DNA of 64,000 nucleotides from Lamellibrachia columna (lineage: Eukaryota > Annelida > Polychaeta > Sabellida > Siboglinidae). Every line of letters starts with the position of its first letter. The first letter of the stretch is position 1. The stretch lies in NCBI GenBank assembly GCA_963662155.1, contig OY759263.1, positions 9,320,081 through 9,384,080 of the forward strand, given 5' to 3'. This document shows, piece after piece, positions 31,201-44,302 of the stretch. The position numbers were made by a program, and so were the translations under genes. The notes below the pieces were generated by a model. That model was not told the origin of the DNA, ran no database searches, and saw nothing but the letters and a program-made list of their open reading frames with translations.

Positions 31201-32803
31201 TGTTAATATCTGGTGGTGTGTGGTGGTGTACCTCTACGTGTTGTGTACAGGTACTATGTAACAACATGCATAGGAAACCTGATAAATAAAGGTTCGTATC
31301 TACAACTTGCATCATGTTTTATGTTTTGCTTGCTCTCCTGAATTCACCAATTCACCATTTGTACACGTGTCGACGTGAACGCCCTCAAAGTACGGCATTA
31401 TGCATGAATACGGATCTACAACAACGTAAACAACACTAACTTTCATGGCGAAATACATTTACACCTATGGCGGATATGAAGCTATAGCAACCACATGACG
31501 CACGACCTCGGCGACCGACGGGTTTTCAACCTCGCGTTTCTTCACAACAGCCACACATGGCACCGGGACACGCTTGTTGGATGAACCAGAGTTTCTTTTG
31601 ACAACGGTGTTGGCTGCGCCGAGAACATCGCCACATATAAACAGGATGGACGAATTATATTTCTTAGCAGCAATGCCACCGTCAGTTCTACTTCACATAT
31701 ATGACACGAATATACATTACATACTAGGGTTTGTTGTTGTTAATTGAATAATTGGCCTATAGAAACATATCGAACATTCACAGTATATATGATTGTTGGT
31801 GTTGTTGCTAACATAGGCTGCATAACAACGACAGCAAAACATATATAACATAAACACATTTCTACATCTAATGTACAATGTTAGAGTACTGTTGGTGAAA
31901 CAGTGCCTATAGTGGATCGGCAGATTTTGTGATTTAGCTGCTTGTTAAATGCAATGCCTTTAATATGTGCAAATGTATTAATGAATACATGTTCTCCTTC
32001 CGAAAACGCCGACCTATTCCAGGACTGCTATAACTATATTCATGACAACTTATGAATTCAATTTGTAAGTCGCAATAAAGACCCAAACCCAATAAGATGA
32101 TTATGTCCAGCTACGCTAACAATTTGGAACGTCCTACCATTGTCACAGATGTCAATGACTCGGATACAACCAAAAATATGTGTGTAATATGGCACATTCG
32201 TTTTTGATACAATTGATTGTCCAGTTCTTGGCACCTGTGACTGCGGATCTAATGAGAACAACATTGGCGATGACGTCATATTATTTCGTTACTTCTGAGT
32301 GTACGTATGTCAGTAGGTAGGTTTGTGTATGCTGTATACGTGGTTGTGTATGTTTGAACATTACTGTGCGTATATAGAATGCATGTGTGTATGTGTGTTA
32401 TGTATATGTTAATTAATGTGCGTATTTGACCTAATATTGACATGTGCTGATGAATATCGTGGTGTCACACCCTGTATTGCAATTACCGTACGGTAGCGTA
32501 TCTGATGAATATCTCCCACGTGACGAGCGATGAAATCACGATCAAACGTTAAAACGACACGTGACAATACATCCGCTCGTACTGCGTGTGGCCATCGGCG
32601 AAATTCAGTATAGCTATGCATCGACCATACGGAGGCCAAAAGCTTGATCGCCACATGAACACATCGAGACAGTAATGTTATTATTAACCAGTGATTCATA
32701 TTCAATCGACTAAGTACTTATTGTGATAGCTACATGTCGCCATGCAGACGCGAAGGAATCCCTGAAACGAAGCGACAGACGAGTATATAGTGAATGACAT
32801 TTC
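28263..32803. other. Intergenic DNA 3' of Post2
   Basis: No gene is supported. It must include the Post2 3' UTR next to 32803, but I found no convincing polyadenylation signal on the minus strand. Apart from the LINE-tail remnant at 29529-29575 and small palindromes, it holds only AT-rich unique sequence. Confidence 0.5.
29529..29575 (+). mobile_element. Short remnant of the LINE 3' end
   Basis: About 47 bp here matches the LINE 3' region at 5236-5282. Both contain AAATTGTTG, then CTCGATA(A/G)GCCA(A/G)TGG(C/T)TTCCTTGT(C/T)CAC. It lacks the hairpin and the 10-bp repeats. It is in the same orientation as the large copy and is best read as a decayed, heavily truncated copy of the same family. 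Confidence 0.65.
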
Positions 32804-33066
32804 TCAACCAGAAGCGCCGGCTGAGTTTATATTCGCTTCCTCCATCGGGTCCTTTATAAGCGCCTTCGCGCGATCATTCAACTTCTTTCGCTTCATTCTT
32901 CTGTTTTGAAACCACACTTTGACCTGTCTCTCGGAGAGATGCAGTTTGCATGAGATCTCCCATCTCTTTTGACGCGTAATATACGAATTGCTCATGAACT
33001 CATTCTCCAGCACCATCGTCTGGTAGCGCGTGTACGGTTTTCGTTTCTTGCGTTGCCTTGGTTGGT
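32804..33066 (-). CDS. Post2: Post2 homeobox exon (exon 2), residues 168-254
   Basis: This exon encodes the DNA-binding half of a posterior-class Hox factor (Abd-B/Post group). An acceptor, TTTTCAG, ends at 33067. The first two bases complete an Asp codon begun in exon 1, so the phases match. The homeodomain covers residues 172-231, from [12 protein letters not shown] to [14 protein letters not shown]16, F20, W48, F49, Q50, N51 and R53 are all present. The N-terminal [12 protein letters not shown], helix-1 MVLENEFM and [12 protein letters not shown] segments are Post2-like rather than Drosophila Abd-B-like (which has FNAYVSKQKRWEL). A short 23-residue tail ends at TGA 32806-32804. There is no YPWM, as usual for posterior genes. 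Post2 sits at the 5' end of spiralian clusters and patterns posterior tissue. Confidence 0.96.
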
Positions 33067-33117
33067 CTGAAAACAGACGACCGTGTCAATAGTTCGTTTC
33101 GTAAAAGTGACAATAAT

Positions 33118-33241
33118 ATGAGGTAACGAAGTTCTTCTAATCGCACCTATTAAAATGTACTTACTCAACGCTTAGACGGTGGCCGAAACGTTGAGTAAGT
33201 AAATCTCAATAGTTGCGATTAAAATAAAATCGTTACTTCAT
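33118..33241. repeat. 124-base foldback hairpin in the Post2 intron
   Basis: Arms 33118-33170 and 33189-33241 are 53 bases each, with 44 pairs matching without gaps and an 18-base loop. The inner 12 bp (TTACTCAACG side) and an AATCGCA block are perfect. In the Post2 pre-mRNA it lies 51 bases upstream of the splice acceptor. It could be a miniature foldback element or a pre-miRNA-like hairpin. Sequence alone does not decide. Confidence 0.8.
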
Positions 33242-35082
33242 TAGTATCTACCAAATAGATGAACATTTCTCACGAAGACAATAACATTATCAAATGCATA
33301 TAAAAATAGTAGCCAAAGACAGTGTTTATTAAACGAAACAACTACATCACGACTGGACTGCCATAATGGAATTGTGTGGCAAATATGCATAACCCTTCAA
33401 CTGTAATAAGAATATATAGCAAACGAAACACCGTTGGAATCGAAAATGTTGGTCTCAAAAATTTGACATCTGTCGGTGGGTCGGTCGGTTGGTGTGCGTG
33501 GGTTCAGTCTTCAGTCTTCAGTTTTTTTTTACTCCAAACAGTCCATTCTGAGTCTAACATACGTTCGTACGTGTATGTTTTTCACGTGTTTGAGAACAAG
33601 GTATGTTTTGTCATGCATGTGTTTTCAACCGGTGAGTCAAACTATTCCGTTTACTATTAGGAATGTGCACATCCAGTGAGTGTACAAGAGATAGTGTTAC
33701 GCCGGGGACGTTGATTTAAGAGTCGGCGGTCTATAATGACTATAACGTAGACTCGCCGTTCCCCCAGGCTGCGTGGCTGGCCAGATCCGGCCGGCTCCAA
33801 GACGTTGTTATCGCGCCATTCGCCCACTATATCACCCCTGTTATCAATGCCGTCCGACTTCTCCCGACAAATTGATTATGTTTATATACATATAATATTT
33901 CACAGACTAGACTAAAGTGTAAAATGGTGTGATTCACACGAACGCGTCCTCGGAAAGGAACGCATGCACACTATCATTCACAATATATTTTTAATGTATA
34001 TCCACAAAGATAATTAGTATTGTGATTGTTCTGTCCGGTTGGTATTAGTACGGTAATAACTCAACCATACATGTACACAAATGTTCTTTTTTCTGATTAC
34101 ATCATATACTACATTATTATACATAATACTGTTTGACATAACCTCTGGTTACGTTGAATACATGTGGTAAACTTACGTTAAAAATACGTATAAACTATTC
34201 AAACATATAAACTATTCAATGTAATGTCGTAAGATTCATATCTTATAGTTGTGTCGCCATTACTATAAAGTTATCAGTAAACCAACATTGGGAGCATACC
34301 TATATTTGCTAAACACGAGAAGAACAAGTTATATACAGTGGGTAATCATTACTTGTTTATTATTAAAATTTGGACTCTCACTAGACTGAACGGATTTCTG
34401 ATATTTGGTACTGTTGTAACTTGTGTTATTCGCGTTTCTTTGTTTATGTTTACCGTTAATCAATGAACGCTTTAATAGTTCTAAACGTCCGAGTCCAATG
34501 GCGTCTATTAAAAATCAGTCTTACTTTCTTGGTTAGCAAAACATTTGAACAAAAAGAGGTTTTTCATTCCGTTATCTGATTATGTCGGCTTCCTCCTGAC
34601 AGCAACGACGCGTAAGTGGCCAATGATGGATGAACAAATAGGCGCAGTTTGTGTCGACATGCGTCATTTGGTGTTACGGACCGAAAACCGCAAACGGTTA
34701 TGTCTTCTGATGGCTTGCGCAGGACGAGACTGGTTACCGCCTTAACAAACTAACTAGACTGCAGGTCAAGCGGCAGACCGTTGCATTGTATAACGCGTTG
34801 ATTCACTGGCAAATGACGAAGTGCTTATGAAGTGGTGAATTAGACACCTGTCTCTAACAAGAAACTAAACACATTTTTTTTATGCAGGAATTCCCTACGA
34901 CGATAATTTTTTTATCAAATATAAAATGTTGATGGTACTGTACTTCATAATAGAGCACTGTGTAAATACAAAAATATGTATCATACATAAAAGGCATTTC
35001 TCCATTTCTAAGCATATAATACTGTTACGCTTAAAAATCAAGACTGGATTAAGAAACTAGCGTATATTAAGAAATATTATCG

Positions 35083-35087
<5 letters not shown>

Positions 35088-35146
<59 letters not shown>
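35088..35146. repeat. (TA)n microsatellite
   Basis: About 29 TA units in the Post2 intron. Confidence 0.95.
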
Positions 35147-35148
<2 letters not shown>

Positions 35149-37882
35149 CATTGCAGCAGTATTTACTGCCTTGCGTCTTCTTTTGTAGAGCGGTGGGCAA
35201 CGCGCAAGTGAGACTTCAAAGAAGACCGAGCAATGTGCCAAGAAAAGAAACCACAGGATGGTCGACTTAAAGCAGTGTCCGCAACGAGCGTCTGGCCGGC
35301 TGTACCAGTGGCCTCGCCTTGCACCGACTGACCCCGACTGACGCTGTCCGCAGACAGGTCGATTACTGTGCGCCGCCACTGGGTAATGCTTTGTAATAGA
35401 ACCATAAAATAAATTCGATCAGCGGCCGCTAGGTCGGGCTCGCGCAAATGGGTATAGAGTTGATATATGGCCGGGTGTACGGCGAGCGGTTGAATGAGCA
35501 TGTCCACCCGGTGCTGCGCTATTCGCGACATTTGTCATCTTCAATACGGCTTTATGGAGGTCCCGTCGCGCATAAATTGATATCATTGACATTGCGAGGA
35601 AGACATCTGTCGACAGGAATCGAACCGGCGTCCTGCAGACATCGGCCCAGAAATTGTAGTTATATAAAACACGTGATGATGAGGTTATGGCGATATCTTA
35701 TCAGTACGCCAGGAGAATGATAAGGACAACTCGAAGACATGACCGTATATGGAAATGGCATATCGTTATAGGAACATATCTAAATTCACGCACAGAGGAT
35801 GCCGTTTTGTCAGAAAACCTCAAAGAAAAGCAATATTGTCAGAGAAAGGATTGGTACAGCAGAAAACAGAGAAAACCCGTGATCATAGAGGATGGTAACA
35901 TACCAGGAAAACCGGAACTTGCCCAATTTGCACTGGGATTTGTGCGATATGGGCTACATGGCAAACCTTGAGTAATGAGCAGGCGAATGAACAATTGAGA
36001 CCGCGTCGCGAAGGACTTGGAACGATTTTCATAAAATAATATTAAATCAAAATACAAAAGAGTAATGTTGAAGGTCGTCAGAAAACGTCATGTACTACAC
36101 GATAGAAATCAATAATTTGTCTCCATTTCCTACATCTGCTGACACAAATTTCAAATAGTTGAATATTTCATGTATGCAATTCATTGCATGCCAGTCATAA
36201 TTCTTTAAAAAAAACGCAGGCAATATTACATTGCAAAACGTATTTTACTTTATTTTAAACTTAGTTTAAATTTGCTTTACTTATTTTAGAATTGTTAGCC
36301 GATTACACGGATGCACGATGCGTTATAAATTATATATTTATTAAATGTATTAACTAAACACCTAACGTGGTTTAGGTAAGGACAAGCGTTTATTTAAATA
36401 TTTAAGCCCGACTCCATGCGCTTAATTTTGAAATTATCTACAGAAATATGCATTGATTTTAAATATGCATATTTTTCTAAAAACTGGCCATAATGGTTCC
36501 TTCATAACGTAGTATGAGACAAAAGCTATGGATACTCGTTGCATTCTTTATAAAATGGGAATATGGCATTCATTGGAGGGAATGGTAGCCCAACATTTTA
36601 TTTATTTCCAGCAGCACTGAAAAGAACACAATATTGTTAATATCAACATTTTTTAGTGTTAAATTATAACACATTACAAAACAATATCAATGCAAATACC
36701 AAATAACAAGTTGCTAAACAAAATGCAAATATATTATACAATTAACTGAGTTAACAACGTTTGCAAAATGTTGCTTGTCCGAATAAGAGTATGCTTCCCC
36801 GTTCTTCAGCAGGGAAGAACGCGTCAGCCAAGCTTTCATCAGATGTCCTCTCTAGTGGATCTTTCCCCGGTGCACCTTTGGCAGTCGCCGATTTTCTTCC
36901 GTGTCAGATTCTGGAAGGTAAATCAATCAATATCAACAATAAATAAGAAGACCCAACAATTACTAGGTTGATTTGTGTAACCAGTAGAAAACAATGCTCC
37001 TGTTCACTGCTGTTTGCTCAGCATGAAATATTCTAGAAGGCCATGCAGTATGGGCTAAAAAAAACATCAAGGTGATGTAATTTCCAACGGTGCAATTTTC
37101 GTTCTGTCTTGGTGAACAAATAAACATTTATAAACGGTCGTAGCTGCATGTGCATAGCGTATGACATTCTCCATTAACTGCTCATGTCTGTATTTCGTCG
37201 ACTTTGTCATATTATATTATAATATGCAGCTACGCGCACAACACCTCTACTAAATGGATCCTCTTATGCAATAAAAATAAAACCCATTTATATTCTGGAA
37301 TATGCGACAGAGGTACACCGAGAAACTGACCGAGTGGTGCGAATGCTGTGGCGTTTTAAAGCTACCATTTTACCCCTTATTATTGTTGTGTGAAACACGT
37401 TTGGCATCCATTATTCCCATTAACTGAAATAATTAATCCCAGTCGTTGACTTATCCTGTTTCATTAGGTCATTATTCCCTAAGGTAAAACAATTCTTGGC
37501 GAAGCAAGCAGTAGTAACCATTGTTTTTAGAAAAAAAACAATTATAGAAAGACAAATTATACTCACCATACTGCAGGATTCTGGTAAAAAAGGGAAGGGT
37601 GAACAATTTTCATCGAGATCTGCGAAGGTTAGCTCAAAGAACTGACATGACGACAACACGCGCGAGCAATTTTGTAGTGTCACTGGGAATGAAGATATAG
37701 ACTTGGGGCAAAATTTAATAAAACCCGGCATTTAGATTATTCTAAGACATATGAAACACATGCATTTAAATGCCTTTAGTTGCTGAGTTTTGTCCGAACT
37801 GGGATTATTGCGACTATATAAAGACCGCCAAGGATGAAGGCGATGTGTTTCCACAAGCCACACATATAAATGCCCTTGGTGT

Positions 37883-37966
37883 AATATCTGCTAGTGCAAA
37901 TATCTGCTAGTGCAAATATCTGCTAGTGTAAATATCCGCAAGTGCAAATATCTGCAAGTGCAAATC
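37883..37966. repeat. 17-bp tandem repeat, about five copies
   Basis: Units of the form AATATCTGCTAGTGCAA repeat with small changes (CTAG/CAAG, TCTG/TCCG) in the Post2 intron. Confidence 0.9.
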
Positions 37967-38231
37967 GATAAATTTATGTCGGAAAAATTCGACCGTAACA
38001 GTGAATCCGTTCAAGTAATAAATCTACATATATAACTTTCTCATTTACAGATGAAATATATTCCAAATATAGTTAACAATATTTATCATACAGATACATT
38101 TATTTATCTATTTTGTTTTACAAACGTTATGCAGTACCCGTTAACATGCTAACAAAGGTCATAGTGTCGTTCATATATTCGAACACACGCAAAACCAAGA
38201 CGATAACAAAACAAGAGATTTCTGTGTTTGC

Positions 38232-38235
<4 letters not shown>

Positions 38236-38303
<68 letters not shown>
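38236..38303. repeat. (TA)n microsatellite
   Basis: About 33 TA units in the Post2 intron. Confidence 0.95.
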
Positions 38304-38307
<4 letters not shown>

Positions 38308-38642
38308 TATATTATTTTTTTCATAATGTTTTCATGCAATGATTCATTAAATTGTTTAGCGCAAACATGGAACCTAAATATTTAATTTCAATGGCGCAAA
38401 GCGAACTTGTAGTGACGTGATGTGATGTATTGTTGTCTAATTACTATCACATCTTCGTAATTTTATATATTCGTGTTAGCATACATTTGCATATAGGTTT
38501 CTTCCTAGAACTTTGCAATTGTGTTGTGTCATAAACTGTTACTGCAGTAGTTCACTAGCTCGTTCATGTCTCATCCGTACCCTTCAGCAGAATGTTACGA
38601 ATTCCATACATACAGTGTGTCTCACTCTTGTGAAGTAGAAAA

Positions 38643-38765
<123 letters not shown>

Positions 38766-39587
38766 ATATATGTGTATATGGAACCTATTACTATATGTAA
38801 CGAACGGACAAGTCGTTGCGTTTCATCGTATACAACGCATTTTTATAAAGAATTGTTGAATGAAACGTGCAAAACCGGACACGAAATGGCGTTGGCGTTT
38901 ATGAACTATGGCATAGAGTTGTAGTAGACAAAACAACTATAAATTTATCTCTTGTAGCTGGACATGAAACCGGATCATACGGAGGAAACTGTGGATTCCG
39001 CATCCTGAACCATAAATATGAGTTTCAAGTAATCACGGATGAGTAACTATAGAGCTACTAGAAGATGCGACTTGCTATTTCGGGATGCTGGAGTATAATG
39101 TATCACGCTGTAGGAGTGACGACTCTTTCTTCCGAAACGTTGCGTGGGTACGTGAAGTGCGTTCACTTTATTTACTACGTTTGTCGGGGGATACCATTAC
39201 GAAGGATTACATCGAGATTCTGAAGGAATTATTTCCTAATTTGATTTCGACAGGTTGGCATAGGCTAGGAAGGCTCTGCTGCTTATCCCCGTTCCCCTTA
39301 TTCCCATTCACGCCTTTGCCCGTATAGTTACAACACTACCTGAATGTATTGAATGATTACCCGCGAGATTGCCAATGAAACACTAAAACATTAGTAATTG
39401 AAATAAAATCGCCATAATTTCAGAGACGGCACAACCGCCCAAGCTCGACATTTATAGGTGATGTTATTGCGACCGTCGATGGGCATTTTATGGTGTTTTG
39501 GTGGCGGGAACAAGTTGGCGGTGTCGCCTTAATACGACCATTGATCCCGCGCTCATAAAGCTCAGTCACGGTCATAGTAGTACGTAC

Positions 39588-40089
39588 CTGAGTTCTGGGG
39601 AGTCGCCTCGTTCAGGTAGGGAGGCGCCGGCTCTGCGTCGAAGCGCGGGATGGTGGGTAGCGACGTGAAGTCGGAGAAGAGCCCCGTGCCGGTCATGCCG
39701 GGCGGGTTCGGTTGATACATATCGCCGTAGAACGGGAAGTTGGAGACATTGCGAGGCGCAGCGAGAGTGTTCAGCGGGTTGAGCTGGTTGGCGAGCTGCA
39801 GCTGCTGGCAGTTGGGCGGCAGGTAGTCGGCGGCGCTGGTGAACGTCGCGTACGTCGGCTTGTGCCCAACGCCCGGCCCGGCCCCGAGCGGCGGCGCGTA
39901 CGGGCCGAAGTTGCACGTGCCGTGCGACAGCACCGAGGCCGGGTCCGGCCCGGCGTAGTTCCAGCCATTGAGCGAGCGGCGAATGTCCTGCGGCGGCGAG
40001 CCGGACACGATGCTGCTGCTGATGGTGTTGGCGACCGCCTGGTAGTGTGGTAGGCTCGAGCGGCCCAGCAGGTTGCTGGTCGCCTCCAT
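39588..40089 (-). CDS. Post2: Post2 first coding exon, residues 1-168
   Basis: The exon encodes the N-terminal 167 residues plus one base. It starts MEATSNLLGRSSLPHYQAV. The ATG at 40089-40087 is the first one after an in-frame TAA at 40131-40129. The segment is low-complexity, rich in Pro, Asn, Ser, Gly and Tyr, with no hexapeptide, which fits a posterior Hox protein. The donor TCAG then GTACGT at 39588/39587 is strong and phase 1, matching the acceptor at 33067. Spliced coding length is 765 bases, a 254-residue protein plus stop. Exon GC is high compared with the surrounding intron. Assignment to Post2 rests on position, phase match and shared orientation, since the N terminus itself is poorly conserved. 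A 5' non-coding exon remains possible. Confidence 0.88.
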
Positions 40090-41460
40090 CGGACTTGAGC
40101 TGCGGCTACAACGACGGCAAGCAGAGGGTTAACTTTCGGCGGTCACACTTTGTCGGCGCGGCATGAACAGTCGTTGGCAAATAGCGCCTGCGATGCGCCC
40201 ATAAAGTAAGTGTCCGTAACCTGGCATAAAGCGGTGCCCGTAATGTCTTACGCCGGGCGGGCGGGCACGGTTTTATGGCGGCCTACGGCCCGAGACCGCG
40301 TATAAAATTAATTGGCAGAAAATTAATTCAGACTCGGCTGACTTAGGCGAATCAAACCGAGGCGATCCGGGCGTCGCGATTTCGGTAAGCGGTGTCAACA
40401 AGCCACATATAAAACGTCAACCCCCCACAATGACTGGATAAACAGAACGCCCGCGTGTCGTGGTGTCATAGCGTTGTATCACACACGACTCAAGCGGCGG
40501 TCTCGTTTTATATGTCCCATTTAGTGTGTATCTGACTCAAGCGGCGCGTTTCGCGCGACCTCAACGAATCGATATCCGGCTTAATGGGCGGTCATATTTG
40601 CGTCGAACGTCCAGTGGTCGCGACGTCGCACTTGGTGACAAGCGAGAGCTAAGCGGTACCTACCACGAAGTTGATCTGGCGGAGTGGTCGACGGCGGGGG
40701 CGGAGACGTCGGCGGCGGTACGGACGATGGCGTCACCTGCAGGGGGCACGAACAGAAGACATGAGTGAGAGTGGGATCCGCAGAGATCTCCTCCCGCGCT
40801 CCCTATGGACACTGTCCGGCTTAGGCGCTATTCTGACACAACAGCGTTCATCTTCCACAACGCTTGACAGGCGTGCACCCCGTGACCTACACTGGACAAC
40901 GGCGCCGGACTACTTTCGCATATCTTAACTCGACACGTGACCGCCTGTAGCCAATGAGCTAGCCAGCCATGTGTCCGATCGTGTACGTGGGCTCTTGCTT
41001 ACGAATACAGGTTGTTTAAAACACGCACTAAATACGACGCTGTTGCCATTATGTGTGGCACTCGCCGCCCCGGGATATAGGTTCGGACCTTAGTCGGCCG
41101 ACGAGAAGTACTGATATGCAGTAAGGCAGCGGTGCACGAGCGCCGAGCCGGAACTACTTGTGGGTGTGGGCGTGACCTAGTCAGCGCGGGATTCATGAAT
41201 ATTCATTAGGGCGACGAGATTGAGTCCAGACCGGCTGAACGATAGCTAGCGTGTGCACATGGCTCGCCATCCATCATTGTGCGTCGGAGTGGCGGGATCC
41301 AGGCCACTGATTTAGCACCCTCACTAAATCCACACAGATCTGATTGAGCGCGCACTGTTCGCAGTAACGCCTGTCTGGGTTCGGAGGCGTGCGAAACTGC
41401 CAGCGCACGATTACTGCGGGACACTTAGCTGGCGATTTGTATACAAATGGGATACGTAGC
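40090..41460 (-). promoter_or_regulatory. GC-rich 5' flank and probable promoter of Post2
   Basis: CpG-rich sequence continues about 1.4 kb upstream of the Post2 ATG. TATAAAA is present on the minus strand at 40511-40505 and could place a start site about 0.4 kb upstream of the ATG, but this is weak. TTTATG cores occur at 40199, 40224 and 40272, with two more just inside intron 1. A repeated GACTCAAGCGGCG occurs at about 40486 and 40533. An ATGAATATTCAT palindrome lies at 41195-41206. Small frames on both strands lack domains. Confidence 0.5.
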
Positions 41461-44302
41461 CTAGCTCACGACGGGTTCGACAATGCGGCAACTTTATGTG
41501 GGACATTATATCAGCCTCACGGTCGTTCTCAGTCCCGGCAAAATATGTGATCTGGTGTTTGCTATATGTTATCATTATATTACCAAAGCACACAGGCATC
41601 GTATTGCAATGCATTTTAAAATAGCGGATGACATTCAACTTTAATTCGGTGCAAGTGCAGGCGAAAAGCGAACGGTTGCTTATAGAGCTTCCGAAACAAA
41701 AGGGTTCCACAGAAGTCCCGGCGGCCATTAAACATGTAAAATATCTTCCTAATACCGTTCCATAAATTTGCCATTACGAAAAAAGTGAACGGAATTGTTT
41801 TAAACAACATAAACAACAACTGATTTGTCACGACGAAGGACAATCATGAAGAAATACAACGAACAGTCAAACACAAAACATGCAGGTTTATTTGTTTTAT
41901 TCAAGACTGCATAGTAGTGAAAAACCTAAATATCACATGGAAACACTTTTTTGATATTTCGTTTGCTCAATTAAAAAAGAAAGTAATATAACAACACATG
42001 TTCCTGTTGTTCAATACGACTGCACAAGTAGACGAACGGCTCGACCTATTTAAGTTAAACATATTATTTATATTCGGATGCATTACATTATTTGATTAAC
42101 AAGATGTATGGTTCGACATGTAGTATAACTGTTAAAACGCATATCAACTGATAGTTTGTTTAGCCTCCGCGAGGAACCCATGATGCAACATTAATTACTT
42201 AGCACAACACAGCGAAATTTGTCATAATAAACAGTTTTGTTTGCATGAAAATGTGAACACCACGTTATTTCTGTGGGTGCGTTTCTCATGCAAATATTGA
42301 AGTACATTGAAGTACATTGACGTACATAGCATTACGTGGATTAGACAGTTGTAAAATAACACAACTGTGGCCATACATAACTTCCAGTGGAAATATCGAA
42401 CAGTATTTACCATCAAAACATGTAATAAAATGTGTCTAAATATGGTCACGTTTGTTGCACAATCTCGTAAACTCAGGTGTGGTAGTAGTACTACACTATC
42501 CCAGGTAGATGAACGTTTTGAACGTGGAACGTTCAGTTTTTACCACGCCATTTGTGAATGTTGCATTGCGCCCCACTTCCTGTCTTGGTCGACGTGTTTT
42601 GGGGAATAATAGAAGCGCCCCGCCAAATTTCAAATAGTGTTTACAGAATTACCTGTTCGACCAATTGCCAATTAAAATTAACTTACCTAACATTACATGT
42701 AACATCAACCACTATTGGCCACTTTCAAATGCCCGAAAATCGTAGGGACATAGCCCTTTGGTTAACGCAGCAACACTCCACTCCAACAAGTTCCACGTTT
42801 CAACGGGGTTATCTGCTAGAAATATTGTTTTACTTTGCAGTCAACCAATGCGAAAATATATTTGCGGTTGTTTTCTCACATGACGAATAAACATATAGTT
42901 TTAATGTATGACAACGAATAGAATTTACGCAGTTTAATGTGTCTACCACACACCTTCATTGGACTAAAATAAATATATTTCGTGTGGTTAAACGTAAGCA
43001 TTTATAAAACTGTATACGCTACACAAGGTCACCAAGTGAAAGTTAGCTGCACTCAACAATGCAAAAGCGCTTTCTCACGCTGATTTTTGCATGTTAATGT
43101 TATAATTATGAGCATAAAATATCTTCGAGATCCGAGAATGCTGTAGATAAGGCCACCGTTGCTGGCACCATATCGTTAAATGCAACTAAATAACTTTTGT
43201 TTAATTAATTTTATGGTTAAAGGGCGCGGTTGCAGTAAATTGTCAATAATTACGCCTTACTTGCATGCTCGTCGGCCCCGACACGTTACTGCTAATTACG
43301 CTACAAAGGAAGTTGGTCGCGCAGAGATTCCCATTGCACCGCATCTGTTAGGGCGCATAGCAATAAAATCTGACTTAGTAGCGTTATATACTTATCTTAA
43401 TAATACTTGCTGCTGATGTATATACATACATATTTATATATCAATGTGTATCTATAAAACAATTGTTCAGATATGCTCACTAAACCTGGAACAAGAAATG
43501 TATACGAAAACATAAATGCACATTGTTTCCTGTACAGTCCGCTTCCACGGTTGGATCATGTTTGCTGTCATGTGTACAGGTAAAGTTCGCTGAGAGAACG
43601 TATTGAATAAACATATATAATACTCAATATGTTATCCGCAATCGCTTGATCTTATGAAATACTTCATTTAGTATAAAATAAAATGTGATAATTAATTTTA
43701 CATTTATTTAAATAAATAAATTCCTCATTATTTGGTGATGTTGGACTAGCCAACGTTTAAAGGTGCTTAAACAATTCGTGTTTTTTGCTAATCTCATTTC
43801 AAATGAATTTTTATAAAAGACAAAACTACCTATAGTTTCCACTGCATCACGCCAGCTCGTTTGTGCAACTGTTGTATGTAGTTAGTCAGACAAACAAATT
43901 TCGTAACTTTGTCATGTGATCGGCGAGAGGATGGAGGTCACGCCCATGACCAGCATTGACCCACACAGTGTTTACCATTTTGGAAATTCACTATTTTGAT
44001 ATTTTCCACATCTAACGATTAAAGTCAATTCTTTCGATGATTTGAAAAAAATATGCATTTATTTATTAAACAGACTGCGCATATTACTTAAATTCGTCAC
44101 GCACTATACATCTGGACATAAGTGAATCGGATTCGCGATGGGCTGAACCATTTGAGTAAGTAGCTTTAATATGATATAAATAATATGCCGCGATGTTACA
44201 TTCAAGTTACTGATAACTTTTACACTTCACTTTTTAGACTATTTGTTTGGTTGATTACTAGGTTATGGTCACTCGCAAAGGATTTTCCAAGATATTGATC
44301 AG
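41461..44302. other. Upstream intergenic DNA, no gene recognised
   Basis: Moderately AT-rich with short frames lacking domains. ATTGAAGTAC repeats three times at about 42298-42327. Bases 43535-43562 resemble 45548-45576 (ACAG(T/C)CC(G/A)CTTCCACGG then GGATCA), a small dispersed repeat. Confidence 0.5.

Noticed and set aside
35595..35665. tRNA-like B box (GGTTCGATTCC) on the minus strand
   Set aside because: The T stem has a mismatch and there is no matching A box, anticodon arm or acceptor stem. At most a decayed tRNA-derived SINE.
36825..36918. Possible plus-strand exon between TTCTTCAG and GGAAGGTAAATC
   Set aside because: No recognisable protein in any frame and no partner exon. It lies antisense in the Post2 intron.
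37566..37731. Possible minus-strand exon ending in a good donor (CAGTATG then GTGAGT) in the Post2 intron
   Set aside because: The 55-residue translation has no domain, and neither an acceptor nor partner exon was found. Chance donor sites are common.
39572..40053. Additional frames over Post2 exon 1 on both strands
   Set aside because: Same GC-rich shadow effect. Only the 40089-39588 frame has matching splice phase to the homeobox exon.
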